A stretch of 64,000 nt of DNA, taken from positions 1-64,000 of the forward strand of contig NZ_LELA01000043.1 of the NCBI RefSeq assembly GCF_001677955.1. Reading direction: 5' to 3'. Shown piece after piece: positions 32,808-41,900 of this stretch. How positions within the stretch are numbered: position 1 is the stretch's first letter; every line of letters starts with the position of its first letter. A program made the translations under genes and the position numbers. This DNA comes from Chryseobacterium sp. BGARF1 (GTDB lineage Bacteria; Bacteroidota; Bacteroidia; Flavobacteriales; Weeksellaceae). The notes below the pieces were generated by a model, which was given only the letters and a program-made list of their open reading frames with translations, was not told where the DNA came from and did not search any database.

Positions 32808-34382
32808 ATGAATTCCGGAACTATACTTTTGCTATTTGTTTTTGTTTATTTCATTGGTCTTTTGGTGATCTCTTATTTTACGAGCCGAAATTCTGATAAC
32901 CAGTCTTTTTTCATCGGAAACAAAAAAAGTAAATGGTGGCTCGTTGCTTTCGGGATGATTGGAACCAGCTTAAGTGGAGTTACCTTTATTTCCGTTCCTG
33001 GAACGGTCGGTAAAATGACCGGAAGCGAATATATTTTCGGTGGTTTTGAATACTACATGATGGTGATCGGGTTTTTCATCGGATATTTTATTGTGGCAGC
33101 AATATTACTTCCACTCTATTATAAGATGAATCTGACCTCGATCTACACCTATTTAGGAAAAAGATTCAATGTAGAAGCGCATAAAATTGGTTCTGTATTT
33201 TTTATCGTTTCAAGAGCAATCGGAGCGACAGCAAGATTATATTTGGTAGTCAATGTTTTACAGATCTTTTTATTGGAAGGTTTGGGTGTTCCATTTTGGG
33301 TAACCGCTTTGGTGCTTTTATTAATGGTACTTTTATACACTTTTGAAGGTGGTGTAAAAACCATTGTCATTACCGATACCTTGCAGACTTCATTCATGAT
33401 TATCAGTTTAATTGCGTGTATTATTTACATTTTATCCAATTTAAATTTATCTTTTGGCGAAGCTTACACAATCTTAGAACAGAAAAATTATACTCATTTC
33501 ATCAATTTTGATCCCAATTCCAAGACATTTTTCCTCAAAACTATTTTAGGTGGAATTTTTATTACCATCGCCATGACAGGATTGGATCAGGAAATGATGC
33601 AGAAAAATATTTCGGTTGACAATCTTCAGAATTCAAAGAAAAACATGTTAACTTTTGCGGGAACTTTGCTTTTTGTAAATCTTGCGTTCTTATTTTTAGG
33701 AGGTTTGCTTTATCTTTTTGCTTTACAAAATGGTGCAGAATATTCTCAAATCACGAATATGGTAGATGGAAAAGAAGTCGTTTCTAATATTTTTGGGTTT
33801 AAAGATTCTGCAGGAAATATCAAAAACGTAATGGGCGATGATCTATTCCCGTCTTTATCTCTTCAAGGGCATTTTCCTATGATTATTTCTGTCATCTTTA
33901 TTATCGGATTAATTTCCGCTTTATTCCCTTCTGCGGATGGAGCTTTAACGGCGGTTACAAGTTCATATTGTGTTGATCTTTTAAGTCTTAATGAAGACAA
34001 AAGCAAAACCGAAAAAGAGAAAAAACGCCTGAGAATGAAAGTTCACTTGATTTTTACCGTTGTTTTCTTTATTTTAATCATGGTTTTCAAAGCAATGAAT
34101 GACAAGTCGATCGTTTATTTAATCATGGAAATCGCAGGTTACACTTACGGACCACTTTTAGGACTTTTTGCCTTCGGAATTTTCACCAAATTTAGAATTT
34201 CTAAAAAATATTCTATCCTTACGGTTACAATTTTAGCACCGATTTCAACTTATATTATCAACACGTTAGTAACTAATTATACAGATTACAGAATCGGTGT
34301 AGAACTGATTATCTTGAATGGATTGTTAACTTTCATTGGATTGTGGTTGGTGAAAAACAAGAATTATTTGAAGGTGGTTTAA
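32808..34382 (+). CDS. sodium:solute symporter (SSS family)
   Basis: 524 aa, about 13 transmembrane segments. Family marks: SFFIGNKKSKWWLVAFGMIG near TM2, SLSGVTFISVPGTVG, RAIGATARLYLVVNVLQIFL, and the late FPSADGALTAVTSSYCVDLL, which carries the sodium-site Ser/Thr. It takes up an organic solute with Na+; the substrate (sugar, sialic acid, proline or other) cannot be told. Its 3' end overlaps an open frame of the next gene, whose real start lies 26 bases after this stop. Confidence 0.88.
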   Translation: MNSGTILLLFVFVYFIGLLVISYFTSRNSDNQSFFIGNKKSKWWLVAFGMIGTSLSGVTFISVPGTVGKMTGSEYIFGGFEYYMMVIGFFIGYFIVAAILLPLYYKMNLTSIYTYLGKRFNVEAHKIGSVFFIVSRAIGATARLYLVVNVLQIFLLEGLGVPFWVTALVLLLMVLLYTFEGGVKTIVITDTLQTSFMIISLIACIIYILSNLNLSFGEAYTILEQKNYTHFINFDPNSKTFFLKTILGGIFITIAMTGLDQEMMQKNISVDNLQNSKKNMLTFAGTLLFVNLAFLFLGGLLYLFALQNGAEYSQITNMVDGKEVVSNIFGFKDSAGNIKNVMGDDLFPSLSLQGHFPMIISVIFIIGLISALFPSADGALTAVTSSYCVDLLSLNEDKSKTEKEKKRLRMKVHLIFTVVFFILIMVFKAMNDKSIVYLIMEIAGYTYGPLLGLFAFGIFTKFRISKKYSILTVTILAPISTYIINTLVTNYTDYRIGVELIILNGLLTFIGLWLVKNKNYLKVV

Positions 34383-34408
34383 TTATTAATCATTTAAACA
34401 ACTTAAAG

Positions 34409-35410
34409 ATGTTATTAAATAAAACAAGATTATTAATCACAATAATTACATTATTAGTTGTTACAAGTAAAGTTTCTGCCCAAGATTACATGGCTCAATT
34501 TTCCAATAAAATAGATTTTAATATTCTTAATGAAATTATTAAAATGTCAGATGATACAGTGTATGTTAGCAACACAAATCATTTATCAAAAGATGGTCTT
34601 TTCTATTTTTATGATAAAAATGGAAATAAAGCAATTGAAATGGGTTATGAAGTTGCTTATCCCTTTACAGGAAAAACGGCAATTGTTAAAAACAACGGCA
34701 ATTGGGGGCTTATCAATCGCCTCGGTGAATTTATTTATCATTCACAATTTCCTGTTCCAATAAAGTTATCTTCTTATGAAAAATATGGAATTTTTGATGA
34801 TGGAGAAATTTTTGATAACGGAGGAATTATATACGATTTAAAAAGTGGGACACAACAATCCGGATTCATCAACTGCGCCGAGCCTGTAACTCCTGATTAT
34901 TTTATTATCAAAACAAAAGCAGGAAAATATAAACTGATTTACCGAAAAGAAGAAAAATCTATTTTTAAAACAGAAATGGACTCAATTGTTCCGCAGGAAT
35001 TCATGATGTATGATGAAAGACCTAACTTACTCATTTTGAAAAATAAAGACAAATATGGATTATCTCTTTCTAATGGTCAGGAAATTTTGAAAATTAAACA
35101 TGAAAAAATTCAGTTTTTAGGAAAGTATATAATGTTACTTGAAAATAAAGTTTGGAAATACTACATGTTTGAAAATAACAAATTAAACTTAATTATTTCT
35201 TCCGAATTTCAATGTACTAGTCCGACTTATCAAAGCAATGCTATTGGTGTATATTCAAAAGATAAAAAATACAATATATTAAAAATCAATGGTGAAAATT
35301 TATCTCAAGACTTCGATTACATTAGTGGAGAGGGAACTTTGGGTATTATGAACAATTCACTCGTGATATTTAATTCAAAAACTAATTTTTATATTTTTTA
35401 TAAAAAGTAA
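34409..35410 (+). CDS. secreted WG-repeat-like protein of unknown function
   Basis: 333 aa from the ATG at 34409, giving the signal peptide MLLNKTRLLITIITLLVVTS ending before AQDYMAQ. WG-repeat-like units are visible: NGNWGLINRLGEFIYHSQF, and a weaker DKYGLSLSNGQEILKIKHEK. Such repeats form beta structures in periplasmic or surface proteins. The exact role is unknown. An ATG at 34343 in the same frame lies inside the symporter gene and is rejected. Confidence 0.78.
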   Translation: MLLNKTRLLITIITLLVVTSKVSAQDYMAQFSNKIDFNILNEIIKMSDDTVYVSNTNHLSKDGLFYFYDKNGNKAIEMGYEVAYPFTGKTAIVKNNGNWGLINRLGEFIYHSQFPVPIKLSSYEKYGIFDDGEIFDNGGIIYDLKSGTQQSGFINCAEPVTPDYFIIKTKAGKYKLIYRKEEKSIFKTEMDSIVPQEFMMYDERPNLLILKNKDKYGLSLSNGQEILKIKHEKIQFLGKYIMLLENKVWKYYMFENNKLNLIISSEFQCTSPTYQSNAIGVYSKDKKYNILKINGENLSQDFDYISGEGTLGIMNNSLVIFNSKTNFYIFYKK

Positions 35411-35727
35411 AATTACTGTCAAAGTAAGTGTCTGTTTAAATATTTCCCATCATTTTTTTTAGTATAATTCAGATATAGAGATGACGAAGCGACGACGGAG
35501 AAACCAAAGAAGAAAATATTCTATCAAAAAGGCGTTATTCTGAGTTTGTTTAATTTTTTTGATAAAATCGTTTTAACTTAACTTTTAATAATTTGACTAA
35601 GGCTCGCTTTTTTTTATAAAATATCACTCATAAAAACTTTTCAAAGATTTTCAACTTTGACAAAGAGTACATAAAATCCGGATTTAATGTCTGGATTTTT
35701 CTATTTCCATAAGCCGACAAAAAATTG
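35411..35727. other. gene-free spacer
   Basis: About 317 bases with no convincing ORF. It contains the word GATGACGAAGCGACGACGGAG (35480-35500), a repeat-like string. It also has an AAAGATTTTCAACTTTGACAAAG-type stretch (near 35643-35664) that could fold, and the hairpin listed at 35673-35700. I see no RNA gene. Confidence 0.4.
35673..35700 (+). terminator. hairpin with T-run upstream of the transketolase genes
   Basis: AAAATCCGGA, loop TTTAATG, TCTGGATTTTT. One mismatched pair within the stem. It probably ends transcripts coming from the left. Confidence 0.5.
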
Positions 35728-35735
35728 TAAATTTG
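35728..35735 (+). promoter_or_regulatory. -7 box for the transketolase genes
   Basis: TAAATTTG, consensus -7, 22 bases before the ATG at 35757. The -33 element is not clear. Confidence 0.55.
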
Positions 35736-35756
35736 CATGCAAATAAATCCTAATAT

Positions 35757-36608
35757 ATGAGTAAAAGTATTGAAGAGCTGAAATCTCTTACAACACAAAT
35801 CAGAAGAGACATTTTAAGAATGGTTCACGCTGTAAATTCAGGGCATCCAGGTGGAAGTTTGGGCTGTACTGAGTACTTCACAGCATTGTATGGTAAAGTA
35901 ATGAACTACAATCTTCCTTTCACAATGGAAGGTAAAAATGAAGATCACTTCTATCTTTCAAACGGACATATTTCGCCAGTTTTCTATTCTACATTGGCTA
36001 GATTCGACTTCTTTCCGGTTGACGAATTGAAAACTTTCAGAAAATTAGATTCAAGATTGCAAGGTCACCCAACCACTCACGAAGGTCTGGAAGGAGTAAG
36101 AATTGCTTCAGGATCTCTAGGACAAGGTCTTTCTGTAGCTTTAGGTGTTGCACAGGGAAAAAAATTAGATGGTGATACCTCTTTAGTTTACTCTCTTCAC
36201 GGAGACGGAGAATTACAAGAAGGACAGATCTGGGAAGCTTTGATGTATGCTGCAGCCAACAAAGTAGACAACATTATTTCTACCATCGATTACAACGGAC
36301 AACAAATTGACGGAAGCACAGAAAATGTACTTTCTTTAGGAAATCTTCATGCAAAACTAGAATCTTTCGGATGGACAGTTTTGGAAGAGAAAAACGGTAA
36401 CGATCTTGAAGCGGTAATTGCAATTTTAGAATTAGCAAAAACTGAAACAGGAAAAGGAAAGCCAGTTGTAATTATCCTTCATACAGAAATGGGAGCTGGT
36501 GTAGATTTCATGATGGGAACTCACGCTTGGCATGGAAAAGCTCCAAATGACGAGCAATTGGATACTGCTTTCAAACAATTGTACTTAGAAGCTCCAGCTG
36601 ATTATTAA
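35757..36608 (+). CDS. transketolase, N-terminal subunit
   Basis: 283 aa, the thiamine-diphosphate-binding half. Visible: VNSGHPGGSLGCTEYFTALY, GHPTTHEGLEG, ASGSLGQGLSVALGVA, and the ThDP/Mg motif GDGELQEGQIWEALM followed by DYNGQQIDG. Transketolase moves two-carbon ketol units in the pentose phosphate pathway. In this genome the enzyme is split into two genes; the second half follows after an AT-rich palindromic repeat of about 88 bases. Confidence 0.93.
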   Translation: MSKSIEELKSLTTQIRRDILRMVHAVNSGHPGGSLGCTEYFTALYGKVMNYNLPFTMEGKNEDHFYLSNGHISPVFYSTLARFDFFPVDELKTFRKLDSRLQGHPTTHEGLEGVRIASGSLGQGLSVALGVAQGKKLDGDTSLVYSLHGDGELQEGQIWEALMYAAANKVDNIISTIDYNGQQIDGSTENVLSLGNLHAKLESFGWTVLEEKNGNDLEAVIAILELAKTETGKGKPVVIILHTEMGAGVDFMMGTHAWHGKAPNDEQLDTAFKQLYLEAPADY

Positions 36609-36690
36609 TTATAAATGATAAATTATCATCGATAAATGATACGATTCAATATCATTGATCACACATCATTTATCAATTATCAAAATTTAA
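36607..36690. repeat. AT-rich operon-internal palindrome, copy A
   Basis: Begins AATTATAAATGATAAATTAT (36608-36627) and ends TTATCAATTATC (36671-36682). The same words in the same order flank the gap between the RND adaptor and pump genes (55281-55345). The arms are largely complementary, so it folds. It lies between two co-transcribed genes. Confidence 0.75.
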
Positions 36691-36696
36691 ATTCTC

Positions 36697-37641
36697 ATGA
36701 AATATACATATACAGAAAAAAAAGATACACGTTCAGGTTTTGGGGCTGGTTTAGCTGAATTGGCTGATAAAAACCCAAATGTAGTTGCATTGTGTGCAGA
36801 CCTTATCGGTTCTTTGAAAATGGAAAAATTCATCGAAAAAGCTCCTGAAAGATTTTACCAAGTGGGGATTGCAGAAGCAAACATGATGGGTCTTGCTGCA
36901 GGTTTAAGCATCACGGGAAAAATTCCTTTCACCGGAACTTTCGCTAACTTCTCTACATCTAGAGTGTATGACCAAATTCGTCAGTCAATTGCATATTCAG
37001 ATAAAAACGTTAAAATTTGTGCTTCTCACGCGGGTCTTACATTAGGAGAAGACGGAGCAACACACCAAGTTTTAGAAGACATTGGGATGATGAAAATGCT
37101 TCCTGGAATGACGGTTATCAATCCATGTGATTACAACCAAACAAAAGCTGCAACCTTAGCAATTGCTGATCACCAAGGTCCTGTATATTTAAGATTTGGT
37201 AGACCAACTGTTCCAGTTTTCATTCCGGAAGATATGCCTTTCGAGATTGGAAAAGGAATTCTTTTGCAAGAAGGAACTGACGTAACGATTGTTGCAACAG
37301 GTCACTTGGTTTGGGAATCTTTGGTTGCTGCAGATGAGCTTGAAAAAGAAGGTATTTCTTGTGAGGTAATCAATATTCACACGATTAAGCCTTTAGACGA
37401 AGAAATCATCTTAAAATCTGTTGAAAAAACAGGTAAAATTGTAACTGCTGAAGAACATAACTACTTAGGTGGTTTAGGTGAATCAGTTGCAGGAATGTTG
37501 GCAAGAAAAAGACCTACAAGACAGGAATTTGTTGCGGTAAACGACACTTTCGGAGAGTCTGCTACACCAGCTGAATTAATGAAAAAATATAAAATTGACG
37601 CTGCTGCTGTAAAAGAAGCGGTAAAAAGAATTTTAGCATAA
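36697..37641 (+). CDS. transketolase, C-terminal subunit
   Basis: 314 aa; pyrimidine-binding plus C-terminal domains. Visible: [20 protein letters not shown], with Glu that activates Th[42 protein letters not shown] and the C-terminal [19 protein letters not shown]. It forms one enzyme with the N-terminal subunit encoded upstream. A strong terminator follows the stop. Confidence 0.93.
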   Translation: MKYTYTEKKDTRSGFGAGLAELADKNPNVVALCADLIGSLKMEKFIEKAPERFYQVGIAEANMMGLAAGLSITGKIPFTGTFANFSTSRVYDQIRQSIAYSDKNVKICASHAGLTLGEDGATHQVLEDIGMMKMLPGMTVINPCDYNQTKAATLAIADHQGPVYLRFGRPTVPVFIPEDMPFEIGKGILLQEGTDVTIVATGHLVWESLVAADELEKEGISCEVINIHTIKPLDEEIILKSVEKTGKIVTAEEHNYLGGLGESVAGMLARKRPTRQEFVAVNDTFGESATPAELMKKYKIDAAAVKEAVKRILA

Positions 37642-37661
37642 TATTTTTCTCAATACTATTG

Positions 37662-37691
37662 AAAAGCATCCAAATTTTGGATGCTTTTTTT
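37662..37691 (+). terminator. terminator of the transketolase genes
   Basis: AAAGCATCCAAAATTTTGGATGCTTT-type stem (AAAGCATCCAAA pairing TTTGGATGCTTT) followed by TTTT. Confidence 0.85.
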
Positions 37692-37699
37692 ATTTCACA

Positions 37700-37776
37700 A
37701 AGGTAGCGCTCCTACGCAGCGCGTCTTACCTATTCTATCTTATCTCTACACAGATATTGCTCCTACGGAGCAATTC
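37700..37776. repeat. two copies of a TGCTCCTACGGAGCA-type palindrome
   Basis: TAGCGCTCCTACGCAGCGC at 37704-37722 and ATATTGCTCCTACGGAGCAA at 37754-37773 are variants of one small palindrome, separated by about 30 bases. Likely a dispersed repeat unit. No ORF here. Confidence 0.6.
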
Positions 37777-37819
37777 ATTTATTAGTTTCGTTGATACATT
37801 TTCAGATAAGATTGTAACT

Positions 37820-37848
37820 ATAAAAGCCGACTATTGTCGGCTTTTATA
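37820..37848. terminator. bidirectional terminator
   Basis: AAAAGCCGAC, loop TATT, GTCGGCTTTT. Lies between converging genes (transketolase on plus, small membrane protein on minus) and can serve either strand. Confidence 0.75.
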
Positions 37849-37868
37849 TCTAAAATATCTTTAAAAGA

Positions 37869-38258
37869 TTATTTGAAAAATTTCCACTTTGGGATAATTG
37901 CCAACATTCCAAATCCTGTAAAAAGGAAAAGGTTGGTAACATCTGTGTATAAAAATGTTGATAAATAATAATTATGCATCAGGAAATGGAAAACCAATAG
38001 TATAGGAAAGGCAAACATCCCTATTTTTCTGTAAAAAAACATCAGAACAAGGCTTATCATCATTAAGGCATCAATCGTGAAAATCACGTAGAAATACCAT
38101 CTTGGTATATTAAGATATTCATGCTGAAGATACTCGTCAACATCGATCCCCATCCCCATAATTGTAAACAAGAGCAGAGAGGCCAAAGCCAAAATAAAAC
38201 CCCATCCTTTCTTTGGATCTACATCAAAATAGCTGTATTCTTTATATTCCTTTTCCAT
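37869..38258 (-). CDS. small four-helix membrane protein of unknown function
   Basis: 129 aa. Four hydrophobic segments (FILALASLLLFTIMGMGI; WYFYVIFTIDALMMISLVL; MFAFPILLVFHFLM; TNLFLFTGFGMLAIIP). N-terminal KEYKEYSYFDVDPKKGWG is charged. Resembles small DUF2569-type integral membrane proteins in layout only; no firm family. Just downstream of Lrp, separated by a terminator. Confidence 0.78.
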   Translation of the reverse strand: MEKEYKEYSYFDVDPKKGWGFILALASLLLFTIMGMGIDVDEYLQHEYLNIPRWYFYVIFTIDALMMISLVLMFFYRKIGMFAFPILLVFHFLMHNYYLSTFLYTDVTNLFLFTGFGMLAIIPKWKFFK

Positions 38259-38262
38259 AGTG

Positions 38263-38300
38263 CAAAAATAAAGAACTTATGAATGATTTCATAAGTTCTT
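38263..38300 (-). terminator. terminator of the Lrp gene
   Basis: On the minus strand, AAGAACTTATGAA, loop, TCATAAGTTCTT, then TTATTTTT. Perfect 12-base stem. Confidence 0.8.
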
Positions 38301-38326
38301 AGGTATTTATATCGTCTAAAATTTGA

Positions 38327-38797
38327 TTAAATCGAGATTGCGTTGATCAATCTGTTTTTATCGCTTAAGAATTCTTCCATAGAAATCATAGATTCAGTTC
38401 TCATTACGTCCTGAATATCATCGATCTGATAGATGATCCTTTTTGCGTCGTTTGTATTTTTAGCTCTTACCTTACAGAAGATATTGTATTTTCCAGAGAT
38501 TACACTCGCTTCGATAACGTTTGGAATTGTTCCTAACTCTTTCAAAACCTCTTGCGTACGGTTTGATTTTGTTAAAAGAATTCCGATAAAAGCGGTGAAA
38601 TGGTAATCTAATTTACCATAATCAAGATTAAGAGATGATCCTAAAATAATACCTGCATCTTCCATTTTCTTCACTCTTACGTGAATTGTACCCGCAGAAA
38701 CGTCCATCTGCTTAGCAATTTCTGTAAAAGGCATTCTTGTGTTTTCTACTAAGAAATCAAGAATTTTCTTGTCTATTTCGTCCAGTTGATAGTTCAT
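38327..38797 (-). CDS. Lrp/AsnC family transcriptional regulator
   Basis: 156 aa, usual length. N-terminal helix-turn-helix (about 1-55): LDEIDKKILDFLVENTRM, then MDVSAGTIHVRVKKMEDAGI. C-terminal RAM ligand-binding domain (about 65-150) with FTAFIGILLTKSN and ASVISGKYNIFCKVRAKNT. Senses amino acids in related proteins. Not in an operon; the upstream region has a TAATTTTG box (38842-38849). Confidence 0.92.
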   Translation of the reverse strand: MNYQLDEIDKKILDFLVENTRMPFTEIAKQMDVSAGTIHVRVKKMEDAGIILGSSLNLDYGKLDYHFTAFIGILLTKSNRTQEVLKELGTIPNVIEASVISGKYNIFCKVRAKNTNDAKRIIYQIDDIQDVMRTESMISMEEFLSDKNRLINAISI

Positions 38798-38841
38798 ATT
38801 AGTGAAATTATATTTTTCCTAAAAAATCGATAAATTTTTTA

Positions 38842-38849
38842 CAAAATTA
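38842..38849 (-). promoter_or_regulatory. -7 box for the Lrp gene
   Basis: The minus strand reads TAATTTTG, consensus -7, about 45 bases upstream of the ATG at 38797. The -33 TTG is not at the usual distance. Confidence 0.4.
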
Positions 38850-38925
38850 AAAAAAATAATTAAACTAAAAAAATAATATCAAACATTAACAATAATTAAC
38901 ACATATGATAAAAATCATTAAAAAT

Positions 38926-41900
38926 TTACGGCTTTTTGGCACTTGATTTTACAGAATCTGTTTTTATTTCAGTTTCGGAAGGAGTCAACTTTTTGTCTTT
39001 TTTCTTCTTTTTGAACAAAGAATTGAAGCTTTTACTCCAAACAATACCTCCACCATACGCCTGATTTGCAGAACCATTCGTACCTACAGTTCCTACACCC
39101 ATTCCGATATTGGTGGGTTTAGAATAGCCTCTCAAGACCAATGTACCATCGTTTTTCTTAGAAATATCATATTCTACCGATCCTTCTCCAGAAAGATAGT
39201 TGTTGCTCGTACTTTCTGTTTTAGTAAGTGGAATTCCTAATCCTGTTTTCACTGTAATTCGGGGTGATAAATCAAAACTAACACCAGCATTAGCACGGTC
39301 TCCACTATTCGAAAACTGATCGTTCCCTTTTACGTAATTCAAATCAATTTGAAATTCATTACTCACCGTATTCAAAACAGAACCAAGCTGTTTTAATAAC
39401 ATATTATAACCGGAAGACTCTGCTATTCCTGCAGCATCAATAGTAAGTCCACCTCCAGAATTGGTAACATTGAACATATTAAGCAACAAAATAGAACCAA
39501 ATTGTAAAACGTTTTCACCTTCGGTCTGATTAATCTTTGCTGCCAAAGTCTCTTTTACCTGACTGGAAACATCCAAAGCTGTAACATTCAAAGCAATTTT
39601 TGGATCATTTAAAGTATTAGTGATATTGGCCTGCAACAATACACTAATCGGCTGCAATTGCCCCATATTAAGGTATTGTCCGGCATTAGAAACCATTCTT
39701 ACATAATTGGCAGAAATATCCAACGCGGGCTTCATCGCATCGCCATCCCAACGAATGCTGCTACTTTTTTGAATTTGGAAAGTTCTGTTAAGAATCGCTT
39801 TAGAGACGAAAGTTCCACTGTCTACCATATATGATCCGTTCATTGCAATATTTCCTTGTCGATTCATTTGGAATCTCAGGTTATTAGCCATCCCCTTCAC
39901 TGTAATATTTCCTACATCATCACCTACCAAAACATTTACCGTAGTTCCTTTATCAACATCTAAACTAAAATCGATATTCATATTGGCTCCGGTCTTTTTC
40001 TTTTCATCTAAAGTGACTAAACCATCTTTTCCTTCTTTCAAAAACCTCAACATTTTAAATTCTTCAACATTAGAAGTAGAACTAGAGTTGAAAGTAAATG
40101 TACTCCCGTTTAAAGCCTTCATATTTGGAGTAGAAAGGTTTAATGCAGAAACCGGTCCATCAACATATAAATCACCTTGTCCGTAAACTCTTCCCCAAAA
40201 CAGATCGTAATCCTTTTGTGTAGTATTCAGCATCAATAAATTATCAGCTCTCATTACGAGGTTGACTCCCATTGACGATAAAGTTTCAAATTGTATCGCC
40301 CCGGAAATTGTTCCTGAAGAATTTGATCTTCCGTCGTGAACACCAATATTATTTAAAATCGCCAAACCTTTAGAAAGCGGAATTACGGTATCATCAAATG
40401 AATAATCTACACCGGTAAATAAAAGTTTTAACCCAAATTCTTTTAAAGCAATATCTCCACTGTAATCAAGATTTTTCAGAGTACCATTTATTTTTAAATC
40501 TCCGGTTGCTTTTCCTCTTAAATTACCAAAAATAGTCTGTACAAATTGTTGGGTAAAAGCTAAGTCAAAATCTCTTAATTCTGTGGTAAGATCAATTGTT
40601 GGTGAAGGTGTATTATTGTTTACTGTTCCCGTAAGGTGCAGATTATTATTACCAATAACTCCCGCTGAAGCCACTCTTACATCTACATCATAAACATTCA
40701 GAGAGAAACCATTCACGGCAGAGATTGTCACATCTCCCATATCATTACCATTCATCATAATGTTATCAACGGTAAGATCTACTAAGGGCTGCAACGTGCT
40801 TTTGTCCATTTTAATTTTCACATTACCATTAGCCAGACCTTTTATATCCATTGGGTTTCCTCCCGACTGCATTTCTAAAATCTTTTCTATAGCAAAATTC
40901 TGAACTTCAGCATCTACATAAAAATCTTTGGCCGATTTAAAAATAGATTCATTAATCAACAATGAACTATCATCCGAATAAATTTTCAAATTATGAATTT
41001 CAAAATCAGATGTTTTTCTACGATAACTTATATAATGATCAAGATCCGGATTGGTATCAATCGACCATTTTACATTATTTAAATTAACTTCAGTAGGCTC
41101 AAATCTGAAAACATAATCGCCTTCAGGATTTGTTGACTGATTAAAATTGATTGCATAATCTTTAAGGCTTTCATTAAGTTCGTCTTCCGGACTTCCATGT
41201 TTAAAACTGGTTGCAATCCTTAAAACTGAATTATTATCGTTTTTGCCGGTAAGTATTACATCTTTCAGAATGTTTTTATTGTATTCTAGTCTGTTGATTT
41301 TTGCGTAAAGTTGCTGCTCAGTATTTGCGGTATTAATTCTTACCATCACACTCTCTACCATCGCGCTGTCGCGGGTAACGACTACCCTATCATCAATTTT
41401 ATAATCAGGATTAGCTTCTGCCAAAGCGTGGTCTGCTTCGGTAATTTCTTCCTTTTTCGTCATGATATACTTCAAAGAAGCTGCATCAAGATTCAGAATT
41501 AAATTATTTGAATTTCCATCATATTCTCCTTCCACTTTTGCACCTTGAGGAAGTTTCAAATCAGGCATAAAATAAGCAACCAAGCCTTGTTCAACATCAA
41601 AATTCATAGCAAAAGCCTGATTACGGTATAATTTTCTGGGTTCAGGACCCACCAGAATTTTACCTAAACCATTTTCTACCATTCCTGTTAGATCGGCAAG
41701 ATTATATTTTCCAGAAATTTTTCCGTTTACTGCACCTGGTGCATCTACCAAAATAGAACGTTCTCCACCTTCTACAAAGGTCTTTAATTTAGCGTTCGGA
41801 ATGTGATATTTCTGATCTGCTGTTGCAAAATTCACATTGAAAGCCTCTACGTCCAAATTCAAATCATTGATAGTAGACATTGCCATTTTACCATTTACTC

